Shown: positions 54,968 to 64,000 of the stretch, piece after piece
Numbering within the stretch: the stretch's first letter is position 1
Layout of the letters: each line of letters begins with the position of its first letter
NCBI RefSeq assembly: GCF_019242955.1
Contig: NZ_CP066129.1
Coordinates: 2,418,001 to 2,482,000, forward strand
Reading direction: 5' to 3'
Length of the DNA: 64,000 bases
Source: Morganella morganii
Lineage (GTDB): Bacteria > Pseudomonadota > Gammaproteobacteria > Enterobacterales > Enterobacteriaceae
The notes under the pieces: model-generated
Database searches by the model: none
The model's input: the letters and a program-made list of their open reading frames with translations, nothing else
What the model was told of the DNA's origin: nothing
Made by a program: the position numbers and the translations under genes

Positions 54968-56432
54968 ATGTCTGAACACAGTTTCTCCATTGATAACTCA
55001 TCACCGGTCAATCCGCATTCCCAGCGGCTGGCACACATTCGTCAGCAGGTTTTGCCCCTGTTCCTCAACGACTCACAGTTTGTGGAAACCATTCTGGGCA
55101 CCGCCGATGAACATGCCAGGCTCAGTGATGATGAGCTGCATTCAAAATCAAAATTAGTCAAAAATCTGCTGACAGATCTCCACGCCGCTGACCTTGCGGA
55201 TATGCTGGAAGCCCTGCCCTATGATGAGCGTCTTGCGCTCTGGCACCTGATTGATAACCATCAGCGCGGGGAAGTGCTGGTGGAAGCCTCTGTTTCCGTG
55301 TGGGACAGTCTGATTAAAGATATGTCAGACAAAGAGCTGCTGCGCGCCGTCGCCACCCTGCATGTGGATGAGCAGGCCTATATCGCCGAGCACCTGCCGC
55401 GCGATACCATGCGCCGCCTGCTGACCTATCTGGAACCAAGTCTGCGCAACCGCATCCGTACGGTTCTTCAGTATCCGGCGGACAGTATCGGGCAGATGAT
55501 GGACTTTGAGTTTGTCACCGTGCGCGGCAATGTCCCGCTGAAAACGGTTCAGCGTTTTCTGCGCTACCGCAGCAACATCCCGGAAGCCACGGATAAAATC
55601 TTTGTTATCGACAGCAATAATATTTTGCAGGGTGAGCTGCCGCTGACCACTATTCTGACCCAGTCACCGGATAAACTGGTTTCTGATGTGATGAAAACCA
55701 GCCCGGTCACCTTCCTGCCGGATGAAAAAGGCGAAGATGCCTCCGGCGCGTTCGAACGTTATGACTTAATCTCCGCCGCCGTCGTCGATAATAACGGGCG
55801 GCTGCTCGGACGTCTGACCGTTGAGGATATCGTTGATAACCTCAACGAAGAAAGCGAGGAAAACATCCGTCGTATGGGGGGGGTTAAGCCCTGAAGAGGA
55901 TGTGTTTGCGCCTGTCGGCCAGGCGGTAAAAAACCGCTGGGCGTGGCTGGCAATTAACCTCTGTACAGCCTTTGTGGCCTCCCGTGTGATTGGTGTGTTT
56001 GAGGACACTATCTCGCAGCTGGTCGCACTTGCCACCCTGATGCCGATTGTCGCCGGTATCGGCGGTAATACCGGTAACCAGACCATCACGATGATTGTCC
56101 GTGCACTGGCTCTGCACCAAATCCAGCACGGCAGTTTCTCTTTCCTGATGCTGCGTGAACTGGGCGTCGCCCTTATCAACGGCGTCGTCTGGGGCGGGAT
56201 TATGGGGGTGGTCACGTATCTGCTCTACGGCGATATTGCCATGGGGGCGGTGATGACACTGGCCATGGTGCTTAACCTGCTGATGGCCGCCATGATGGGT
56301 GTGCTGATCCCGCTGACAATGATGAAGCTCGGCCGCGACCCGGCACTCGGTGCCAGCGTGATGATCACCGCGATCACCGATACCGGCGGATTTTTCATCT
56401 TTTTAGGTCTTGCCACCCTGTTCCTGGTCTGA
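54968..56432 (+). pseudogene. mgtE: Magnesium transporter MgtE, broken by a +1 frameshift
   Basis: MgtE is a Mg2+ channel with an N-terminal helical domain, two CBS domains and a five-helix membrane domain. The first frame (54968-55894, 308 aa) encodes the N-domain (NLLTDLHAADLADMLEALP) and CBS (LPLTTILTQSPDKLVSDVMK). The second (from about 55870 to 56432) encodes the membrane part (VASRVIGVFEDTISQLVALATLMPIVAGIGGNTGNQT). The break is at an eight-G run (55866-55873): with seven G the reading is RRMGGLSPEEDVFAPVGQ and continues. Either a real phase-variable tract, a mutation or a sequence error. Ribosome site aaagga. Confidence 0.85.
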
Positions 56433-57103
56433 TTTTTGCTCAGATAACCGGCTGCGGCCACGGAAAGAGAAGTGTTACTTCAGCTCTCCGTGGCCGTTTT
56501 TGTCTCTTTCCGCTGTATTCCCGTATCTTCGCCGTCACCACAACACAGTGGATTATGATGCCGGACTGACAATATCCGGTGAATATGATCAATTCCCGGC
56601 TATTACTTTGAAATAATCATCATGCTGCTCACACTTATTTATATTTATTTACCGCTATTCACTCATGAGTATATTGATAAGCCTTATTCATATAAGATCA
56701 TTAATCCTGTTTTATAAACCAGTATTTCGGGTAAATAATAATAAGGGCCGAAACCTCAATTATTCCGCTGATTATCTCTCCCGGTTTTCATAATATGCTG
56801 TCATTCCTGATTCCTTAACGTTATCATCCGTGACGCAAATCATATTTAGTTCAATATTTCAGCTTAAAACATACAACAAGAATATACATCTTGTTTTTGC
56901 CGGTGCTGTTTACAATATACGGAACTTCTTGCTATAACAAAGCATACCCTCCGGTAACAGACAATTCCTGTTTTTTATTTCCGGCTATCGTTGAGATAAC
57001 CGGGATAGTGTTGCCGCTACCTCTCTTTTGGGAAATACAAATGAGAAAAAAAAATGACACGACCCCCGTCATTGAATAAATGAGTAAATAAAAGGACATA
57101 ATT
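56433..57103. other. 671-base gap between mgtE and an MHS transporter
   Basis: It begins with a strong terminator (56455-56501). The rest is A+T-rich. A 62-codon plus-strand frame at 56891 lacks a ribosome site and family and is taken as chance. The promoter of the transporter at 57104 must lie in the last 200 bases; I see no clear operator. Confidence 0.4.
56455..56501 (+). terminator. Terminator of mgtE
   Basis: cggccacgga (56455-56464) pairs with tccgtggccg (56487-56496), followed by five T residues. Confidence 0.85.
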
Positions 57104-58453
57104 ATGACAACCGATACATCGCCATTAAGTCAGCCTCAGGCAAGGCCATTAAATAAAAACGATTATAAAACACTGGGATTATCTTCCCTCGGCGGCACGC
57201 TTGAATTCTATGATTTTGTCATATTTGTGTTTTTTACCGGTACACTAACCCACCTGTTTTTCCCGGGTGATAATGAGTTTATCGCCCAGATGAAAACACT
57301 GGGAATTTTTGCCGCCGGTTACCTGGCGCGCCCGCTCGGCGGGATTATTATGGCGCACTTCGGCGATATTATCGGCCGCAAGCGCATGTTTACCCTGAGT
57401 ATCTTCCTGATGGCCGTTCCGACGCTGGTCATCGGTATGCTGCCGACCTATGAAAGCATCGGTGTGGCAGCACCTGTCCTGTTACTGCTGATGCGGATTT
57501 TACAGGGTGCGGCTATCGGCGGTGAGATGCCGGGTGCATGGGTATTTATCGCGGAGCACACACCGGAACAGCGCTACGGGCTGGGTGTCGGTACGCTGAC
57601 CTCCGGGATTACCGGCGGTATCCTGCTCGGCTCGCTGGTCGCTATCGCGGTTCAGGCTTCTTATACTGCGGCGGAAGTGACTGCATGGGCATGGCGTATT
57701 CCGTTTATCCTCGGTGGTGTGTTCGGCCTGATTTCTGTTTATCTGCGCCGCTTTTTGCAGGAAACGCCGATTTTTAAAGAAATGGCCGCCAAACGGACAT
57801 TGTCCGAAGAAATGCCTGTGAAAACCGTCCTGAAAAACCACAAAATGGCCTGTTTTGTTACCGCAGGGCTGACCTGGTCATTATCTACCGCTATCGTGGT
57901 GATCATCCTGATGACCCCGTCAGTTGTGGTGGAAAAGATGTACGGTATTGATCGCACACTGTCATTGCAGGCGAACTGTGTCGCCACACTGACACTGACC
58001 CTCGGCTGTATTTTCTGGGGCTGGCTGGAAGACAAGATCGGCAGCCGTGTGACACTGGCATTGTCCTGGGGCGGATTAGCGATCACCGCGTTCCACTTCT
58101 ACAGCGCACTGTCACCGGATATCGCGGCAGCATCACTGGTGATTAACTATGCGGTGATGGGCTTTTTTGTCGGTGCGATTGCCACCACGCCAATTATCAG
58201 TACCCGGGCATTTCCGCCGGCAATCCGTTTCTCCGGCTTGTCCTTTGCCTACAACATGGCTTACGCGGTATTCGGCGGCTTAACCCCGATGCTGACCGGC
58301 GCCTGGTTACAGAAAAGTGCAATGGCACCGGCGTATTATGTGGCGGGCGTGTCAGTACTGGCGATTCTTATCGGCTTTTTACCGCTGGCTCATAAAGGCT
58401 GGACAGCGCGTAAAACGCAGAATATGAAAACTGTCGCGGCACAGCAGTCATAA
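57104..58453 (+). CDS. MHS-family MFS transporter
   Basis: A 449-aa twelve-helix MFS protein of the metabolite:H+ symporter group (ProP/ShiA/KgtP-like). SLGGTLEFYDFVIFVFF (with the conserved Glu and Asp in helix 1), RPLGGIIMAHFGDIIGRKRMFTLSI, LRILQGAAIGGEMPGAWVFIAEHTPEQRYG and RRFLQETPIFKEM are family marks. The substrate is not predictable; members carry shikimate, dicarboxylates, proline or betaine. Ribosome site aaagga. Single gene with a terminator after it. Confidence 0.88.
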   Translation: MTTDTSPLSQPQARPLNKNDYKTLGLSSLGGTLEFYDFVIFVFFTGTLTHLFFPGDNEFIAQMKTLGIFAAGYLARPLGGIIMAHFGDIIGRKRMFTLSIFLMAVPTLVIGMLPTYESIGVAAPVLLLLMRILQGAAIGGEMPGAWVFIAEHTPEQRYGLGVGTLTSGITGGILLGSLVAIAVQASYTAAEVTAWAWRIPFILGGVFGLISVYLRRFLQETPIFKEMAAKRTLSEEMPVKTVLKNHKMACFVTAGLTWSLSTAIVVIILMTPSVVVEKMYGIDRTLSLQANCVATLTLTLGCIFWGWLEDKIGSRVTLALSWGGLAITAFHFYSALSPDIAAASLVINYAVMGFFVGAIATTPIISTRAFPPAIRFSGLSFAYNMAYAVFGGLTPMLTGAWLQKSAMAPAYYVAGVSVLAILIGFLPLAHKGWTARKTQNMKTVAAQQS

Positions 58454-58471
58454 CGAAACCGGTAAAACGAT

Positions 58472-58499
58472 AAGGGCGGATCATTTTCCGCCCTTTTTC
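58472..58499 (+). terminator. Terminator of the MHS transporter
   Basis: aagggcgga (58472-58480) pairs with tccgccctt (58487-58495), followed by TTTC. Confidence 0.8.
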
Positions 58500-58523
58500 T
58501 TTCTGTCTCCGGTGTCTTCTGAA

Positions 58524-58946
58524 TCAGCGCCAGGCCGGATTCTTCATCACTGAATATTTCCCCGGACCGATAAAGGCCAGTGCAATACCACTGATAAAGA
58601 AGTACATCAGGCTTTCAATCGCCCATGCCCCTGTCGGGTCAAGCACAAACGTTTTGCTCACGCCGATCATCAGCCAGGCAACTACCATGGTGAAAGAAAC
58701 CAGCAGCGCGGACGGCCGTGTCAGAATACCGAGAATAATAAAGACCGGTGCGACGATTTCCCCGAAATAAGTCCCGTAAGCGATAAATTCCGGTAACCCG
58801 AACGAGGCCAGTAACCCTTTTATCCCCGCTGCGCCGGTCAGTAGTTTACCGATACCGTGAAACAACATTAATCCGCCGACCGCCAGCCGCAGTAATAATT
58901 TCCCGGCATCGTCGTGCGATAACAGCCTGTTGATTACCCCTGTCAT
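58524..58946 (-). CDS. DoxX-family membrane protein
   Basis: A 140-aa four-helix DoxX/YphA-like protein. The start at 58946 (MTGVINRLLSHDDAGK) is set by a gggggt ribosome site; the longer frame is not. AGKLLLRLAVGGLMLFHGIGKLL, IKGLLASFGLPEFIAYGTYFGEIVAPVFIILG, TRPSALLVSFTMVVAWLM and FISGIALAFIGPGKYSV are the helices. DoxX proteins are linked to thiol and oxidative stress in other bacteria, but the role here is unknown. Confidence 0.85.
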   Translation of the reverse strand: MTGVINRLLSHDDAGKLLLRLAVGGLMLFHGIGKLLTGAAGIKGLLASFGLPEFIAYGTYFGEIVAPVFIILGILTRPSALLVSFTMVVAWLMIGVSKTFVLDPTGAWAIESLMYFFISGIALAFIGPGKYSVMKNPAWR

Positions 58947-60097
<1,151 letters not shown>

Positions 60098-60111
60098 GCG
60101 GTGATATTTGG

Positions 60112-60140
60112 TCAGGGCAGTGCAATATCTGCCCTGATAT
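60112..60140. terminator. Hairpin between phoC and a convergent lipoprotein gene
   Basis: tcagggca (60112-60119) pairs with tgccctga (60130-60137). It sits between the two convergent stops with only a weak T tail. Confidence 0.5.
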
Positions 60141-60146
60141 TCCCTG

Positions 60147-60506
60147 TTATTCCCACATCCAGCGGTCTTCCCGATCCCAGCCTTTTGTTTTCATGCAGCT
60201 GTAGAAATAGCGGTTGCGGCTGTCTTCATTCACATCCATCACATAACTTTCCGTTACCGGTGTCTGCTCTTTATAGGTTTTGCTGTTACCGCAGTCATCA
60301 TCCTTTTTGCAGCGTTTCTCCACATCCCGCATGACACTGCGCTGGGCAACTTCATTTTTGACCGGATAGAGCTTATGTGATTCCGGTTCACAAAATGCAT
60401 TTGCTTCTGCCCGTGTGTATTCGGAGCCGCCCGGGACTTCCACCCAGACAGAAGAACAGCCGGATAGCAGCAGTGCAGAGACAAGAATAAGTCTGTTTTT
60501 CATCAT
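60147..60506 (-). CDS. Lipoprotein of unknown function (119 aa)
   Basis: A type II signal peptide MMKNRLILVSALLLSGC with lipobox LLSGC. The mature part has five further Cys (FCEPES, RCKKDDDCGNS, YSCMK) and ends in WDREDRWMWE. Ser at +2 favours the outer membrane. The Cys pattern suggests a disulfide-bonded periplasmic domain. I recognise no family. No good ribosome site is seen; the second ATG (60503) may be the start. Confidence 0.7.
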   Translation of the reverse strand: MMKNRLILVSALLLSGCSSVWVEVPGGSEYTRAEANAFCEPESHKLYPVKNEVAQRSVMRDVEKRCKKDDDCGNSKTYKEQTPVTESYVMDVNEDSRNRYFYSCMKTKGWDREDRWMWE

Positions 60507-60776
60507 TATAGTGCGTATTATCAGCTTGTTAAGAATGCGTAATGTTACTGTACATCATAAACTGAGTAAACCGTGCCGGTAATATTTCCTTAAGGGATGA
60601 TAAAGTGACTGACATAAACAGCGACCACTGCTGAAACCACGTATATTTACCTGTATCAACGTTATTTTCACAATTCTTCCATTTTTACGATCAGATTTAC
60701 CGGTACACTATCACCATCATAATTCAGGCTGTTTTGTGCCCTTACGCGTACCCCGGCCAGCGCCGGGTAAAAAGGA

Positions 60777-62012
60777 ATGATGAGTAATCCGATAATGAAT
60801 AATGTACAAAAGAGAAAGAAACGCACAGGCATTACGATTGCCGTTCTCCTTCTGGGCGCAGCCGGTTACGGCACCTATCATTACTTTAACTCTGCGGCAC
60901 CGGCCACTCCGCCGGCTGCCGGTAAACCGGGCGCATCCGCAGGTAAAAACAGCAACCGTCCGGGCCGCCCGCCGCTGGCACCGGTACAGGTGGCGAAAGC
61001 GGTTTCTGAGACTATTCCGCGGACATTATCTGCACTCGGTACCGTTCAGGCCGCCAACTCCGTCACCGTTACCAGCCGCGTGGAAGGCCAGCTGATGCAG
61101 ATTCATTTTGAGGAAGGGCAAAAAGTGAATGCCGGTGATCTGCTGTTCACTATTGATCCGCGTCCGTTTGAGATCCAGCTGGCGCAGGCGCAGGGACAAT
61201 TAGCCAAAGATCAGGCCACGCTCGCCAATGCCCGCCGTGACCTGAGCCGCTATCAGAAACTCGCCGCCACCCATGTGATTTCACAGCAGGAACTCGATAC
61301 CCAGCAGGCGCTGGTTAAATCGGCAGAAGCCGGTATTAAGGTGGATCAGGCCGCTATCGACAGCGCGAAGCTGCAACTGACCTACAGCCGTATCACCGCG
61401 CCCATCAGCGGAAAAATGGGGCTGCGTCAGGTGGATACCGGAAACTTTATTACTGCCGGAACCGCTATGCCGCTGGTGGTGATCAACCAGACAGCACCTG
61501 CCGATGTGCTGTTTACCGTCCCGGAGAATGATATCCCGCTGATCCGTATGGCGCAGCGCACCCTGCCGGATCTTGCGGTCACCGCACTGAGCAAAGATAA
61601 CAGCATCCGGCTGGCGCAAGGCAAACTGCTGACACTGGATAACCAGATCGATGCAGCCACCGGTACGGTAAAAGCCAAAGCGCGGTTTACCAATGATGAC
61701 GACCTGCTGTTCCCGAATCAGTTTGTCAATGTGCTGTTGCAGGTCGGACAGCTGGAGAATGCCGTGGTGATCCCGAATGCCGCATTGCAGATGGGAACAG
61801 AAGGTAATTATGTCTGGCTTCTGGAGGCAGACAATAAAGTCCGCAAACAGATTGTGGATGTGGAATTACAGACGCCGGAGCGCGTGGTGATCAAAAGCGG
61901 CGTCAGTACCGGTGATACCCTGGTAACCGACGGGATTGACCGTCTGACCGATGGTGCACAGGTGGAAGTGGTGTCCGGCCAGAAAAAAGCCGCAGCCGGA
62001 GATAAGGCCTGA
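60777..62012 (+). CDS. mdtA: RND efflux periplasmic adaptor MdtA
   Basis: A 411-aa membrane-fusion protein of the MdtABC multidrug pump. One N-terminal helix ([22 protein letters not shown]) is followed by the Pro/Gly-rich linker, a lipoyl-like [44 protein letters not shown], a coiled hairpin ([28 protein letters not shown]), then [21 protein letters not shown] and the beta-barrel. Resembles E. coli MdtA. In E. coli the pump is driven by BaeSR; I could not confirm a BaeR site. Ribosome site aaagga. The ATG of mdtB overlaps its stop by one base. Confidence 0.95.
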   Translation: MMSNPIMNNVQKRKKRTGITIAVLLLGAAGYGTYHYFNSAAPATPPAAGKPGASAGKNSNRPGRPPLAPVQVAKAVSETIPRTLSALGTVQAANSVTVTSRVEGQLMQIHFEEGQKVNAGDLLFTIDPRPFEIQLAQAQGQLAKDQATLANARRDLSRYQKLAATHVISQQELDTQQALVKSAEAGIKVDQAAIDSAKLQLTYSRITAPISGKMGLRQVDTGNFITAGTAMPLVVINQTAPADVLFTVPENDIPLIRMAQRTLPDLAVTALSKDNSIRLAQGKLLTLDNQIDAATGTVKAKARFTNDDDLLFPNQFVNVLLQVGQLENAVVIPNAALQMGTEGNYVWLLEADNKVRKQIVDVELQTPERVVIKSGVSTGDTLVTDGIDRLTDGAQVEVVSGQKKAAAGDKA

Positions 62013-64000
62013 TGTCCGGAAACAACCCTGAAACCCGTGCCGGCGGACCGTCCCGCCTGTTTATCCTGCGTCCGGTTGCCACCAGCCTGTTTATGCTGGC
62101 GATCCTGCTGGCAGGGATTGTCGGTTACCGCATGCTGCCGGTCTCTTCGCTGCCGGAAGTGGATTACCCGACTATCCGCGTGGTGACACTCTATCCCGGC
62201 GCCAGTCCGGATGTGATGACCTCCGCGGTGACCGCACCGCTTGAGCGCCAGTTCGGGCAGATGTCCGGCCTGAAACAGATGTCATCGCAAAGCTCGGGCG
62301 GCGCTTCGGTGATCACCCTGATGTTCCAGCTTTCTCTGCCGCTGGATGTGGCGGTGCAGGAAGTGCAGGCGTCCATCAATGCAGCAACCAACCTGCTGCC
62401 GAATGATCTGCCTTATCCGCCGATTTACAGCAAAGTCAACCCGGCCGATCCGCCGGTACTGACCCTTGCCGTCACCTCCGATGCCATGCCGATGACCCGG
62501 TTACAGGATATGGTGGAGAACCGCATCGCCCAGAAAATCTCACAGGTTGAGGGAGTCGGGCTGGTGACACTGGCGGGCGGTCAGCGCCCTGCCGTGCGGG
62601 TTCAGCTGAATGCCAATGCGGTTGCCGCTTACGGGCTGGACAGCGAAACTATCCGCACCGCGATTAATAACGCCAACGTCAACTCCGCCAAAGGGAGCCT
62701 CGACGGCCCGGCACGCTCTGTAACACTGTCCGCCAACGACCAGATGAAATCGGCGGAAGATTATCAGAACCTGATTGTCAGCTACAAAAATAACGCTCCG
62801 ATTCGCCTGCGCGATGTGGCAACTGTTCAGGAGGGGCCGGAAAATACGCAATTAGGTGCCTGGGTCAATGACAAACAGGCCATCGTGATTAATGTGCAGC
62901 GCCAGCCCGGCGCAAACGTGATTGCCACCACCGATACCATTCGCGCTCTGATCCCGGAACTGGTGGAAACCCTGCCGGAATCCGTGACAGTGACGGTTCT
63001 GACTGACCGGACAGATGCTATCCGCGCCTCGGTTAAAGATGTGCAGTTTGAACTGTTTTTAGCGATCGCGCTGGTGATCATGGTGATGTACCTGTTCCTG
63101 CGCAATATGGCCGCGACGCTGATCCCCGGGGTGGCCGTACCGCTCTCGCTCGTCGGTACGTTTGCGGTGATGTATTTCTGCGGCTTTTCTGTCAATAACC
63201 TGACGCTAATGGCGCTGACTATCGCCACCGGCTTTGTGGTGGATGATGCGATTGTGGTAGTGGAGAATATCGCCCGCTATCTGGAAAAAGGTGACAAACC
63301 GCTGACCGCTGCCCTGAAAGGTGCCGGTGAGATTGGTTTTACCATTATCTCGCTGACCTTCTCGCTGATCGCCGTGTTAATTCCCCTGTTATTTATGGGG
63401 GATATTGTCGGCCGCCTGTTCCGCGAATTTGCCATCACCCTCGCCGTGGCAATCCTGATTTCCGGTGTGGTATCGCTGACGCTGACACCGATGATGTGCG
63501 CCCGGTTCCTGAAACCGGAATCCGCACAGCGTCATAACCGTTTCAATCTCGCCACCGAACGCTTTTTTGAGCGGGTGATTGCCGGTTACGGCCGCTGGCT
63601 GACATGGGTATTACGCCATCAGTGGCTGACGCTCGGCGTTGCGTTCAGCACTATGGCGATCACCGTTATTCTTTATCTGTTTATTCCGAAAGGCTTTTTC
63701 CCGGTTCAGGATAACGGGCTTATCCAGGGCACGCTGGAAGCGCCGCAATCTGTGTCGTTTCAGGCGATGAGTGAGAAACAGCAGGCGGTCAGCCGTCTGC
63801 TGGCGGATGACCCGGCGGTCGCAAATATCGCGGCATTTGCCGGTATCGACGGCAGCAACGCCACTCTTAACACCGGACGTCTGCAAATCACGCTGAAACC
63901 GCTGTCTGAGCGGGCTGACCGCGCCGAAGCTATCATCACGCGGTTACAGGAAAAAGCAGATACCCTGCCCGGCGTGAAGCTGTATCTCCAGCCATCCCAG
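62012..64000 (+). CDS. mdtB: RND efflux transporter MdtB (5' part, cut by window end)
   Basis: 663 codons are seen of an expected about 1040. The frame runs to the window edge without a stop. [44 protein letters not shown] is the usual RND N-terminus with helix 1. The porter domain follows ([22 protein letters not shown]). [24 protein letters not shown] and [27 protein letters not shown] hold the proton-relay Asp pair of helix 4. [26 protein letters not shown] and [10 protein letters not shown] continue the membrane part. Heterotrimer partner of MdtC, presumably beyond 64000. Confidence 0.95.
   Translation, partial: MSGNNPETRAGGPSRLFILRPVATSLFMLAILLAGIVGYRMLPVSSLPEVDYPTIRVVTLYPGASPDVMTSAVTAPLERQFGQMSGLKQMSSQSSGGASVITLMFQLSLPLDVAVQEVQASINAATNLLPNDLPYPPIYSKVNPADPPVLTLAVTSDAMPMTRLQDMVENRIAQKISQVEGVGLVTLAGGQRPAVRVQLNANAVAAYGLDSETIRTAINNANVNSAKGSLDGPARSVTLSANDQMKSAEDYQNLIVSYKNNAPIRLRDVATVQEGPENTQLGAWVNDKQAIVINVQRQPGANVIATTDTIRALIPELVETLPESVTVTVLTDRTDAIRASVKDVQFELFLAIALVIMVMYLFLRNMAATLIPGVAVPLSLVGTFAVMYFCGFSVNNLTLMALTIATGFVVDDAIVVVENIARYLEKGDKPLTAALKGAGEIGFTIISLTFSLIAVLIPLLFMGDIVGRLFREFAITLAVAILISGVVSLTLTPMMCARFLKPESAQRHNRFNLATERFFERVIAGYGRWLTWVLRHQWLTLGVAFSTMAITVILYLFIPKGFFPVQDNGLIQGTLEAPQSVSFQAMSEKQQAVSRLLADDPAVANIAAFAGIDGSNATLNTGRLQITLKPLSERADRAEAIITRLQEKADTLPGVKLYLQPSQ

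Noticed and set aside
56891..57079. Sixty-two-codon frame upstream of the MHS transporter
   Set aside because: No ribosome site, unusual composition, no family; likely chance in A+T-rich DNA.
60660..60720. A BaeR-like site upstream of mdtA
   Set aside because: ttcttccatttttacg only partly matches the consensus I remember; too weak to list.

Overview
The window is a chromosomal segment of an enterobacterium, almost certainly Morganella morganii. Two things point there. GC is moderate in the housekeeping genes. The gene at 59348-60097 encodes what I recognise as the M. morganii class A acid phosphatase PhoC (249 aa). Most of the backbone follows the E. coli 53-56 min order: yffB-dapE, ypfN/tmcA, ypfJ, purC, bamC-dapA, gcvR-bcp, perM/bepA-yfgD, hda, uraA-upp, purMN, ppk-ppx. 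Accessory DNA is inserted at several of the joints.

Region by region. 1-4.9 kb: a cut-off secreted protein, yffB, dapE, an M15 peptidase, ybaN and a benzoylformate-decarboxylase-like ThDP enzyme. 5-7.2 kb: a tiny lipoprotein, an LpxP-type lipid A acyltransferase and a cold-shock protein. 7.2-17 kb, minus strand: an orphan type VI secretion island made of hcp, vgrG, a DUF4123 adaptor and a modular effector with its immunity gene. Downstream lies an array of displaced toxin C-terminus/immunity cassettes, some intact and some decayed. 17.7-29.6 kb: core genes (ypfN, tmcA, yeaL, ypfJ, purC, bamC, dapA, gcvR), interrupted by a DeoR regulator/phosphatase/MFS unit and a glycosyltransferase. 29.6-40.7 kb: bcp, perM, bepA, yfgD, an ynbA-ynbC-ynbD-like lipid operon and hda. 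41.4-50.4 kb: three small TPS-domain genes, uraA-upp, purMN, and a two-gene ATPase/TOPRIM-like unit. 50.6-58.9 kb: speG, ppk-ppx, a frameshifted mgtE, an MHS-family transporter and a DoxX protein. 59.3-64 kb: phoC, a lipoprotein, and mdtA-mdtB, with mdtB cut by the window end.

Three parts deserve attention. (1) The T6SS effector shares near-identical segments with a downstream tail of at least four alternative toxin ends. This looks like a recombination reservoir for swapping warheads. (2) Five short stand-alone secreted proteins consist of little more than the haemagglutinin/TPS secretion domain (30267, 34991, 41440, 42397, 43261). They are scattered among housekeeping genes and no TpsB transporter is in the window. 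(3) An AAA ATPase plus a small TOPRIM-like protein (48386-50128) has the architecture of a two-gene anti-phage system.

All calls come from reading the sequence and from remembered family features. No database search was run.
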